From Candidatus Roizmanbacteria bacterium (GTDB lineage: Bacteria; Patescibacteriota; Microgenomatia; UBA1406; GWC2-37-13): DNA of 64,000 nucleotides. Of the stretch, positions 46,589 through 54,579 are shown piece after piece; position 1 is the first letter of the stretch, and every line of letters begins with the position of its first letter. A model generated the notes under the pieces. That model searched no databases. It was not told where the DNA came from and was given only the letters and a program-made list of their open reading frames with translations. Location: the NCBI GenBank assembly GCA_016214055.1, contig JACRPE010000006.1:1-64000 (forward strand), given 5' to 3'. The position numbers and the translations under genes were made by a program.

Positions 46589-47152
46589 ATGAAACTAAAC
46601 GCCAAGGAGCTTCGTACCGTGGATGAGGACGATATTCAAGAAGAGGCTAAAAACCTCAAAAGACATCCGATCTACTTCATTCTCGAGAATGTCTATGATA
46701 CCTATAACATCGGAGGCCTTTTCAGGCTGGCTGACGCTATTGGAGTGTCTAAAATGTATCTATGTGGGCAAATGGAGATCCCTCCTAACTCCAAGATAAA
46801 AAAGGCTTCAATAGGGACATATAAGATAGTACCGTGGGAGTATAAAAAAACTGCTAAGGAGGCTATTGAGGAGTTGAAAACACACCCCTCAAATTCCCCT
46901 CTCGAGAGGGGAGGCAAGGGGTGTGTACAAATAATCGCAGTTGAACAAAATGAAAAGTCGATTCCATATACTCAAATCAACTACTCTTTCCCCGTAGCGC
47001 TTATTTTAGGCAATGAAACTTTTGGAGTGACCAAAGAAACCCTTGCGCTTGCCGATCATATTGCAGAAATTCCGATGTGGGGGATAAATAAAAGCTTAAA
47101 CGTGATCGTTTCTGCTGCAATCGTGAGCTATCATGTGATGGGGAAGAAATGA
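46589..47152 (+). CDS. SpoU/TrmH-family RNA 2'-O-methyltransferase
   Basis: NVYDTYNIGGLFRLADAIGV; ALILGNETFGVTKETLALADHIAEIPMWGINKSLNVIVSAAIVSY. Confidence 0.9.
   Translation: MKLNAKELRTVDEDDIQEEAKNLKRHPIYFILENVYDTYNIGGLFRLADAIGVSKMYLCGQMEIPPNSKIKKASIGTYKIVPWEYKKTAKEAIEELKTHPSNSPLERGGKGCVQIIAVEQNEKSIPYTQINYSFPVALILGNETFGVTKETLALADHIAEIPMWGINKSLNVIVSAAIVSYHVMGKK
46880..46926. repeat. CTCGAG-core palindromic element copy 2, in frame in the SpoU gene
   Basis: ACACACCCC...CCCCTCTCGAGAGGGG...GGGGTGTGT. Confidence 0.92.
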
Positions 47153-47223
47153 GCCTTGAGTGGGAATCGGACCCACACTCTAGCCCTTACCAAGGGCTTG
47201 TTTTACCACTAAACTATCAAGGC
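47153..47223 (-). tRNA. tRNA-Thr(GGT)
   Basis: GCCTTGA/TCAAGGC acceptor, AGCCC TTGGTAA GGGCT anticodon arm (GGT), GTGGG TCCGATT CCCAC T arm; no encoded CCA. Confidence 0.93.
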
Positions 47224-47248
47224 GTTTAAGCTACAAAATATGATTATA

Positions 47249-47905
47249 TCACAGAATTCCAGCCGATCTGCTCACGGGAATTAACAGATTCGTCACGAAT
47301 CTTACCAGCGGATGAAGAAATGTATCAAGCATGGAGCCATTCCCCAACGGGATGATTAAAAGAATCAGGAAAATCATACCATACCTTCTCAATCCTTCCC
47401 ACTCAATGGATTTCTCCCGGGGAAGTAAACCACTCACGATTGCAAATCCGTCAAGAGGATGGATGGGGATCAGATTAAAAAGCCCGAGGATGACGTTCAT
47501 AGAAATGAGAGGAACGAAAAGAATTGACCCTATAATAAAAAAATTAGAAAGATTAAAAAAGATGAACAATCTGAGTACTATAGACAGTATTAACGCCAAT
47601 GACAAGTTTGAAGCTGGGCCGGCTAAAGAGATAAGGGCTCCGTCTTTTCGTGGGTTTTTTAAGTTGAAGGGATCAAACTGCACCGGTTTACCCCAACCAA
47701 AGCCGAAAAAGAGGAGAAACATCGCTCCGTACAGATCAATATGCACGAGTGGGTTTAAAGATATCCTGCCCTGAAGCCTCGCAGTAGGGTCACCCAGCCG
47801 GTCTGCTACCCATGCGTGGGATGCTTCATGAATCGTAAGTGCCACAAGGAGTGCGAAGATGTAAAACGCAAAGCCGAGAGGGTTGGAGAAAAGTTGAGAT
47901 ATCAA
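47249..47905 (-). CDS. site-2 protease family (M50) membrane metalloprotease, TTG start
   Basis: LTIHEASHAWVADRLGDPTARLQGRISLNPLVHIDLYG; NLIPIHPLDG. Confidence 0.9.
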   Translation of the reverse strand: MISQLFSNPLGFAFYIFALLVALTIHEASHAWVADRLGDPTARLQGRISLNPLVHIDLYGAMFLLFFGFGWGKPVQFDPFNLKNPRKDGALISLAGPASNLSLALILSIVLRLFIFFNLSNFFIIGSILFVPLISMNVILGLFNLIPIHPLDGFAIVSGLLPREKSIEWEGLRRYGMIFLILLIIPLGNGSMLDTFLHPLVRFVTNLLIPVSRSAGIL

Positions 47906-47917
47906 ATTAAAATTATA
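47906..47917 (-). promoter_or_regulatory. TATAAT-N6-TTG
   Basis: M50 protease. Confidence 0.6.
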
Positions 47918-47955
47918 ATTGATTTATAACTCCAACTATGATATCATAAATCCTT

Positions 47956-48297
47956 ATGAACTGTTATCACTGCGGTAAAGGAGTCCTTATGGGACGCACC
48001 CACACTCACCATAGGGGAGTTGCGGGAGGTCGCTGGAAAAAAAGAGCTCCCAAGGTACAACGCATCTTCTATGCAAATCTTCAGGTTGCCAACATCTTAG
48101 TGGCAGGTAAGATTAAAAGAGTAAAGCTTTGCACACGCTGTTTAAAAAGAGTGAAGAAAGATATCGCCGATGGAGTCAAACCTTTTGTCCAATTGGTGGT
48201 AAATGAGCCGAAGGTTGAAGTCAAGAAAGTCGAAGCAAGGAAAACCGAAGTCAAAAAGGTAGTTGAAAAGAAAACTGCGAAGAAAATATCAAAGTAA
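47956..48297 (+). CDS. rpmB: 50S ribosomal protein L28
   Basis: NCYHCGKGVLMGRTHTHHRGVAGGRWKKRAPKVQ. Confidence 0.85.
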   Translation: MNCYHCGKGVLMGRTHTHHRGVAGGRWKKRAPKVQRIFYANLQVANILVAGKIKRVKLCTRCLKRVKKDIADGVKPFVQLVVNEPKVEVKKVEARKTEVKKVVEKKTAKKISK

Positions 48298-48325
48298 TTT
48301 CAAATTTCAAACTTCGAATTTCAAA

Positions 48326-48901
48326 TTAATATTTCATCTTCTCCAGCTCTCCATCCTTTTCCTCATAAAGCGTAGTTTTTTGTTCAAGTGCCCGCTGGGT
48401 GAATAGTATGCCCTGCAAATGATCGACTTCATGTTGCACTATCGTAGCTTTAAACCCCGTAAACCACTTGCTGTGTTTTTCACCGTTCAAATCCTGATAC
48501 TCCATAAGTACTTTTTGGGGCCGTTTGACGGGTCCCCAGATGCGGGGGATGGAGAGACAACCCTCGAGCTTCTTATTGTCTTCGGTCGCCTGTCGTTGGT
48601 CGTCAGTCTGCAGACTGTTTTTTTGATGACCGACATCTGAAGACTGATGACTTTTTTCAACTTTCAGTATTTTAGGATTTATACACACCTCCGTTCTCGC
48701 TTTAGGGGAGGGCTTCATGATAAATATGGCCAAGCCATATCCGACTTGTGTTGCGGCTAGACCGACTCCCTGGGGATCAACCTGGGCTACGAGCGTCTCT
48801 TCCATGTCATACACGAGCTTTTTGATTTTCTCGTCAATCACGTCCACTTGTTTGGTGGGGCTGGTCAACACTTTGTGGGGGACTTGGACGATTTTGAGCA
48901 T
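48326..48901 (-). CDS. def: peptide deformylase
   Basis: GVGLAATQVG, EGCLSIP, QHEVDHLQGILF. Confidence 0.93.
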   Translation of the reverse strand: MLKIVQVPHKVLTSPTKQVDVIDEKIKKLVYDMEETLVAQVDPQGVGLAATQVGYGLAIFIMKPSPKARTEVCINPKILKVEKSHQSSDVGHQKNSLQTDDQRQATEDNKKLEGCLSIPRIWGPVKRPQKVLMEYQDLNGEKHSKWFTGFKATIVQHEVDHLQGILFTQRALEQKTTLYEEKDGELEKMKY

Positions 48902-48913
48902 AGGGATATTATA
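48902..48913 (-). promoter_or_regulatory. TATAAT-N6-ATG
   Basis: def. Confidence 0.65.
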
Positions 48914-48951
48914 TAATAGAATGAGAATAAGTCAAAATATATCGTTGTAGT

Positions 48952-49063
48952 GTCATTTCGAAAGAGTCCTCCGATTCGGAGGACGACTGAGAAATCTAGC
49001 AAAGCGTATAAAATAATATACACTCCCTTCGGTCGCTAGATCTCTCACTGCGTTCGAGATGAC
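48952..49063. repeat. GTCATTTCGAA...TTCGAGATGAC element copy D
   Basis: shares GAGAAATCTAGC, AAGCGTATAAAAT and CTAGATCTCTCACT..CGTTCGAGATGAC with copy C. Confidence 0.8.
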
Positions 49064-49976
49064 ATACATGAAACGAAACAATACAATTATGCAACTATCC
49101 TTAGCACTCGCAACTCACAACGAAGAGGCCAATATTGAGGCATGTATAACCTCGTGCAAGGGTTTAGTTGATGAAGTGATAGTAGTGGACGGGTCATCGA
49201 CTGATAAAACGGCCGAACTCGCCCATAAATTGGGTGCACGCGTCCTCATAACCTCCAATCCCTCGATGTTCCATATCAATAAGCAAAAGGCTATCGACGC
49301 CGCAACCGGGGAGTGGATTTTACAGCTTGATGCGGATGAAAGAGTGAGCCCTGAGCTGGCGGAGGAAATAAAAAAAGTAATAAAGATGAGTGAGGGGGAG
49401 TTGGAGGCGTATGAAAAGAATTTGCCGGAAAAGGAATTGTTTGAAAGGCATGAAAATATTGTTATTTCTTCGCAAAACGGAGGCCTGTCTCATCATCTTC
49501 CTTGCCAGGGTTCCTATAATGCTTTTTTCATCCCTCGCCTCAATTTTTTCCTTGGAAAATATTTGCGTTATGGGGGAGTCTATCCCGACGGAGTAATTCG
49601 TCTCTTTAAAAAGGGAAAAGCTCATTTGCCATGTAAAGACGTACATGAAATCATGGAAGTTGAAGGGCGAGTGGGGTGGTTACAGAATCCGTTAAGACAT
49701 ATTGATTCTCCCACATTTAAGCGCTATTTAGAAAGAAATTCCCGTTATATTACTCTTATGGCAGAAGAATTAAGGAATTGTCATCCCGACCGAAGTGGAG
49801 GGATCTCTAACATAAGATTATTTTTCGATTATATGTTTTTAAAGCCCTTCTCCTGGTTTTTCATGACAACCTTTCGTCATAAGGGGATTTTAGATGGTTG
49901 GCAGGGAGTAGTATTCTCATTCTTTTCTGCATTGAGATTCCCGAGAGCTTATTGGAGATCTACGCGCCGATCTTGA
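49059..49976 (+). CDS. GT2-family glycosyltransferase (start probably 49068 or 49089)
   Basis: LSLALATHNEEANIEACITSCKGLVDEVIVVDGSSTDKTAELA. Confidence 0.9.
   Translation: MTYMKRNNTIMQLSLALATHNEEANIEACITSCKGLVDEVIVVDGSSTDKTAELAHKLGARVLITSNPSMFHINKQKAIDAATGEWILQLDADERVSPELAEEIKKVIKMSEGELEAYEKNLPEKELFERHENIVISSQNGGLSHHLPCQGSYNAFFIPRLNFFLGKYLRYGGVYPDGVIRLFKKGKAHLPCKDVHEIMEVEGRVGWLQNPLRHIDSPTFKRYLERNSRYITLMAEELRNCHPDRSGGISNIRLFFDYMFLKPFSWFFMTTFRHKGILDGWQGVVFSFFSALRFPRAYWRSTRRS
49780..49808. repeat. partial GTCATCCCGACCGAAGTGGAGGGATCTCT element in the GT2 gene
   Basis: in-frame CHPDRSGGIS. Confidence 0.7.
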
Positions 49977-51045
49977 ACTCAACCACGTCACCATCCTTCA
50001 TCACATAATCTTTCCCTGCGCTCACCACTTTTCCCACTTCACGGGCTTTGACCCATCCTTCACACTTCACAAAATCATCGTAAGTCACGATGTCTGCTTT
50101 TATAAATTTCTTTTCAAAATCGGTATGAATCGTCCCTGCCGCCTGTGGTGCCGCCCAACCTTTTTGTATGGTCCAAGCTCGAGCTTCAAGCGTCCCCGCG
50201 GTTAAAAATGAAATAAGCCCGAGAGCTTCATACGACTCTTTTATCAGGCGGTTGAGCCCTGTATCGGAAAGTTTATATTGATCCAAGTATTCCTTTTGTT
50301 CGACGGGGGAGAGGGCGAGAATGTCATTCTCAAGCTTTGCGTTAAAGTATAACCAGTTGCCGACCGAAGGGAGGGATTCAATTTGTTTTTTTGTCTCTTC
50401 CTGATTTTCCAGTTGGGATTCGGAGACGTTAAAGGCGTAAATAACCGGTTTAATAGTCAAAAGATTCAAGTCGCGGATGAGTAGGCGTTCCTCATCGGTA
50501 AAAGTCATATTGCGTGCGGATTTGCCTTTATTTAGTTCCTCTTTCAATCGTTTGACGGTTTCCCAACGGGCAAGTTCATCTTTCTCTGCATTCATTCTTG
50601 GCTCTTTCTGCTTGCTCAATGTCTCCAGATCTGCCAAGATGAGTTCAGACTCAATTATCTCAATATCACTTTTCGGGTCGACTTTATTTGCAACATGGAT
50701 GACATTATCATCAATAAAAAGTCGCACTACATGGACGATTGCAGAAACTTCCCGGATATGGGAAAGAAATTTATTCCCCAGTCCTTCGCCGACTGATGCA
50801 CCCTTCACAATCCCAGCAATATCATAAAATTCAACCGCCGCAGGCACGATTTTATCCGTTTTAACAATTTTTGCCAGGACTGGAAGTCGTTCATCCGGAA
50901 CTTCCACGATGCCAATGTTTGGTTCTATGGTGCAAAAGGGATAGTTCGCCGCGTCCGCAACCTGTTTTTTCAGAAGCGCGTTAAACAGCGTTGACTTTCC
51001 AACATTTGGAAGACCGACGATGCCAATTGATAGAACTCTGCCCAT
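49960..51045 (-). CDS. ychF: redox-regulated ATPase/GTP-binding protein YchF, chimeric N-terminus
   Basis: LSIGIVGLPNVGKSTLFNALL, canonical YchF; first codons are element-derived. Confidence 0.95.
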   Translation of the reverse strand: MGRVLSIGIVGLPNVGKSTLFNALLKKQVADAANYPFCTIEPNIGIVEVPDERLPVLAKIVKTDKIVPAAVEFYDIAGIVKGASVGEGLGNKFLSHIREVSAIVHVVRLFIDDNVIHVANKVDPKSDIEIIESELILADLETLSKQKEPRMNAEKDELARWETVKRLKEELNKGKSARNMTFTDEERLLIRDLNLLTIKPVIYAFNVSESQLENQEETKKQIESLPSVGNWLYFNAKLENDILALSPVEQKEYLDQYKLSDTGLNRLIKESYEALGLISFLTAGTLEARAWTIQKGWAAPQAAGTIHTDFEKKFIKADIVTYDDFVKCEGWVKAREVGKVVSAGKDYVMKDGDVVEFKIGA

Positions 51046-52618
51046 AATTGTTTTTTGTGTTTTCTTCTGGAATAACTAACGGTATAGAGCCTTCAACCGA
51101 AGCAATCGCTCCATCCGTGACAACGGTATCAACCAGTTGTCTAACTACATACTGCCGTTCCTTGAAATTCAATTCTTTAATTTCAGCCTTCATTGTATCA
51201 CAGAACTGTCTCAAATCCGGAAGAATTATAGACTTTTGTGCAGGAGGATTGTTGTTTCGGGATGTAGCTAATTTGCTCATAATCTGGCTTTTTTTGAGCT
51301 TAATTTCCATAAACTGTGATTGTAACTGTTCAAGACTAATAACCTTGGCTCCATAAGCTTTAACGAAGCGTTCTTCCTGTTCTTTTAGTTCATTCAGTTC
51401 TTTTTTTAATTTTTCTACATCAATGTAGTCATTGTTATTTTGAATAGTTGCTATTCGCATATTCCACCGGCTATATTGTTTTTCAATTTGTTTGGGGTCA
51501 GTGAGCAAATTATATATTTCATTCCAAACCTTAGTATCAAGAATAGTGGCGCTTACTCCGGGGACGAAGCATTCTTTAGGTAGGGGAAAGCGATTCACTC
51601 GATCGGTGCAACGATAGTACAAATGACTTTTCACTCCTTCACCGGCTCGGGTATTTCCACAGGTACACTTGACGAGTGTTGATAATAAATATTCATGTAC
51701 TTTGTTTCTCATGCAGAATTGAGAGTTTGTTTTTAGTTGTTGTTGAGCCCTAATGAATGTGTCTTCATCAATAATTGTTGGTACTGAAATTGGGCACCAT
51801 TCTTCCGGTGGTCTATTTTTTCTGCTCGTTTTTTTTATTTTTCTATACCCATCTTTTTTACGAGGATTAATAGATTCTACAGCAACTCTTTTGTTGAAGT
51901 AGGTTTTTCCAATGTACGTTTCATCCCGAAGTAATCTTGAAAGAGTGCTGGTTGACCAATAACCTTTTTTATTTTTTCTTGGTAATATTTTCTGTTCAAA
52001 TAATCTCGATATAACTTTACGAATTGTCATCTGCTCATCAACAAACCACTTGAAAATCATTTTTACAATTTCCGCTTCTTCTTTGACAACTTCAAAAGAT
52101 CCAGGGATAGTTTTTTTATCTCCTTTGATATATCTATATCCGTAGGGAGCATTCCAGCCAAATAAAATACCATTCCTTGCTTTATATAACTTTCCTCTCC
52201 GAAATCTTTCGGCAATTTTTATTCGTTCATAATCATGAAAAAGCCCCATTACATTTTGGGCAAATCCGGACTCTGGGGTTTCGTTGTTGATATCATGGAG
52301 CGATACTATCTTAATGCCAGCGTCTTCAATTTCTTTTTTTAAAATTAACTGATTGAGAAAGTCACGAGAAAGACGGCCTAAGTCATAAACATATAAAACT
52401 TGGAATAATTTGCTTTTAACAGCGTCCCTTAATCGGTCTAATTCCGGTCTGGCAAGGACACTTCCGGTCCAGCCTTCATCACCGAAGGAAAGGTTATTTC
52501 CGAGCATCAAACCATCTTTTGAAATGCGTTCTTTTATCTCGGCAACTTGAGAAAGAATGGTTTCCTGTTTCTCCTGATTTCCTGTTGAAACGCGGGCGTA
52601 TAAAGCGGCTATTTTCAC
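50981..52618 (-). CDS. large serine recombinase/integrase
   Basis: LYARVSTGNQEKQ, YVYDLGRLSRD, recombinase and zinc-ribbon domains; 3' end runs into ychF. Confidence 0.93.
   Translation of the reverse strand: MKIAALYARVSTGNQEKQETILSQVAEIKERISKDGLMLGNNLSFGDEGWTGSVLARPELDRLRDAVKSKLFQVLYVYDLGRLSRDFLNQLILKKEIEDAGIKIVSLHDINNETPESGFAQNVMGLFHDYERIKIAERFRRGKLYKARNGILFGWNAPYGYRYIKGDKKTIPGSFEVVKEEAEIVKMIFKWFVDEQMTIRKVISRLFEQKILPRKNKKGYWSTSTLSRLLRDETYIGKTYFNKRVAVESINPRKKDGYRKIKKTSRKNRPPEEWCPISVPTIIDEDTFIRAQQQLKTNSQFCMRNKVHEYLLSTLVKCTCGNTRAGEGVKSHLYYRCTDRVNRFPLPKECFVPGVSATILDTKVWNEIYNLLTDPKQIEKQYSRWNMRIATIQNNNDYIDVEKLKKELNELKEQEERFVKAYGAKVISLEQLQSQFMEIKLKKSQIMSKLATSRNNNPPAQKSIILPDLRQFCDTMKAEIKELNFKERQYVVRQLVDTVVTDGAIASVEGSIPLVIPEENTKNNYGQSSINWHRRSSKCWKVNAV
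51013..51045 (-). other. left attachment junction
   Basis: minus: ATGGGCAGAGTTCTATCAATTGG|CATCGTCGG. Confidence 0.75.
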
Positions 52619-52830
52619 GGCTTCACCCTCCTATCGTTCAAAAACTTTTCGAACTCGCTTTTCTTGACTCTGTACTCTTTACCGAGCGAGTATGCCGGTA
52701 ATTTTCCTTTGATTACCCAACGCCGAACTGTGAGTATATGTACCCTTAAAATTGAAGCTATTTCTTTTAATAACATATATTTTTCCATATCTTTACATTT
52801 TATTATAGATAACAATAAATAACATAGCAA
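52615..52830 (-). CDS. excisionase-like HTH protein
   Basis: LLKEIASILRVHILTVRRWVIKGKLPAYSLGKEYRVKKSEFEKFL. Confidence 0.85.
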   Translation of the reverse strand: MLCYLLLSIIKCKDMEKYMLLKEIASILRVHILTVRRWVIKGKLPAYSLGKEYRVKKSEFEKFLNDRRVKP

Positions 52831-52842
52831 GAGTTATTTCAT

Positions 52843-53106
52843 TTATTCTCTCTTTACAATTTCCCTGACAATGGAATCGATTTCAGCTTGTGGTAATAAT
52901 CTAAATTTATCCGTTGTCGTAATCGAATCAAATTTGAACTGGACGATATAAGACTTATTAACACAATTGCCATCCTCAAGCTCAATAAACTGACTTTTCG
53001 ACATTAAGATATTCTTTTTTGTTTCTCCGTTAACAAGATGTTCCCATTTATTAGACAAAACAAGAAAATAATATTTATATCTCTCCGGTAGTTCCGTTGG
53101 GTTCAT
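52843..53106 (-). CDS. hypothetical protein
   Basis: ORF in element operon. Confidence 0.6.
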   Translation of the reverse strand: MNPTELPERYKYYFLVLSNKWEHLVNGETKKNILMSKSQFIELEDGNCVNKSYIVQFKFDSITTTDKFRLLPQAEIDSIVREIVKRE

Positions 53107-53879
53107 ACTTTTGTAACACCTCCTTTTTGATCCTTGTTTTCTTCCTGCTTTAAATAAAGAAGCAGCTTTCCCATTTTTAGTTCTAATTCATATGGCGTGG
53201 TTATCCGGGGAGCATAGGGTCTGCTAACTATTTCGTGCAGATGGCTTATAAGGTTAAACATCCTATCTTCCCCATACCTGGCAATCATTCGCTCAAGGGC
53301 GGCTCTTTCCGTCATATTGGCAAATAAGCGCTCGTAAGAAGGATTAACTTTTGAAAATAAATAAAGCAATTTATTTATAGAGGGTTCACTCTTTATTATT
53401 TCTTTATTAACTGTATTGTCTTTATCCTTATATGTCTTTCTGCTGCTTTTCTGTTGTATAGTCTGGTGTAAGGTTTGCTGTTCATTATTTTGAAGTAGTT
53501 CCTTTATTTTGCCCATATTGACAATCTGAAGTATTGTTCTTCTGTTGTCCATCGTGATGATTAAAATTGATTGTTTTTTCTCTAGAACATTTATAAAGTT
53601 TTTTACCCAGGCCCTGCTTCTTTTCCATTTTCTTGCGAGAGTGACGACTGAAGTAAGGATCTGGGCATATTTAATTGGGATAAGTTCATCCCTATTCCAT
53701 ATTTCTTCTGTTTCGGTCCCGTATCGTGCCATAAAGAGAAGATCGATCCATGCTTCTGCCCGGGAATACTTTCTTCTTTCCGTCCAAAAAGAATCCTGCT
53801 GGAATTTCCGAAGTAGGGGAATAGCTCCGCCAAATTTATATTTTGTTTGATTTTGTTTGTACTCGTCCTCCATGTTCAT
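53103..53879 (-). CDS. phage replisome-organizer/DnaD-like protein
   Basis: RKYSRAEAWIDLLFMARY...ARKWKRSRAWVKNFINVLEKKQ wHTH-like arrangement. Confidence 0.5.
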   Translation of the reverse strand: MNMEDEYKQNQTKYKFGGAIPLLRKFQQDSFWTERRKYSRAEAWIDLLFMARYGTETEEIWNRDELIPIKYAQILTSVVTLARKWKRSRAWVKNFINVLEKKQSILIITMDNRRTILQIVNMGKIKELLQNNEQQTLHQTIQQKSSRKTYKDKDNTVNKEIIKSEPSINKLLYLFSKVNPSYERLFANMTERAALERMIARYGEDRMFNLISHLHEIVSRPYAPRITTPYELELKMGKLLLYLKQEENKDQKGGVTKV

Positions 53880-53997
53880 TTAGTTTTTTTATAACTTTAT
53901 CAAAAATCATGTCATATACTCGGTTGAGTCTTTCCGTCTCATTTTTACCGTTCCATTTATAGGAAACCTCTAAAATGGTACGGACTTTTCTTGCCAT
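53836..53997 (-). CDS. small protein (53 aa)
   Basis: MARKVRTILEVSYKWNGKNETERLNRVYDMIFDKVIKKLNEHGG...; overlaps the start of the next gene. Confidence 0.45.
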   Translation of the reverse strand: MARKVRTILEVSYKWNGKNETERLNRVYDMIFDKVIKKLNEHGGRVQTKSNKI

Positions 53998-53998
53998 A

Positions 53999-54235
53999 TT
54001 AGATTCCCGAATGTATTCTTGTTTTAAGCTGATTTATTGCTTCAACAAGTTCTAAACTAATAACTTTTAATTCTTTGTTCCAGTGTTTTTGAATAGTTGT
54101 TTCGGCAATTTGGTCGGGATTTGCGAATACGAACGTAACTTTTCCGTTACTGTTGCGGATGAGATTTTGTAATTGAAGTCCGGCTGATTTTAGAACACAG
54201 GAAATGTAAAAGTCTTGGGTGGAAAATGTGTTCAT
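53999..54235 (-). CDS. small hypothetical (DUF5659-like)
   Basis: FSTQDFYISCVLKSAGLQLQNLIRNSNGKVTFVFAN. Confidence 0.5.
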   Translation of the reverse strand: MNTFSTQDFYISCVLKSAGLQLQNLIRNSNGKVTFVFANPDQIAETTIQKHWNKELKVISLELVEAINQLKTRIHSGI

Positions 54236-54236
54236 A

Positions 54237-54461
54237 TTATTTTTTAACTACATAAAGATCAGGATTTTTTTGTTTCAATTTTTCGATAAGAACGTATAGG
54301 CCTTCTAGTTTTTTTGGCCTTAAATTCCATAAAGGGCAACCGGGGATTTCGCAAAGGAGAATTTCTTTAGACTGACAACAGGTGCAGTCCAGGCATTTCA
54401 TGAAAATAGATTGGCGGAGACTTTTCATTTCCTTTTTAAGAGCGATCTTTTGAGTTTTCAT
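54237..54461 (-). CDS. small Cys-cluster protein
   Basis: CLDCTCCQSKEILLCEIPGCPLWNLRP. Confidence 0.6.
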   Translation of the reverse strand: MKTQKIALKKEMKSLRQSIFMKCLDCTCCQSKEILLCEIPGCPLWNLRPKKLEGLYVLIEKLKQKNPDLYVVKK

Positions 54462-54579
54462 AGATTTTTATATTTTTTCATCTTTTTAGTTTTCACTTTA
54501 GGCGATTAAATTAGAGCCTTTCAATAGAGGAAAGTAAGGGGCTAATTGTGGGAGTTGTTAGGGGAAGTATTGCGGGAGT

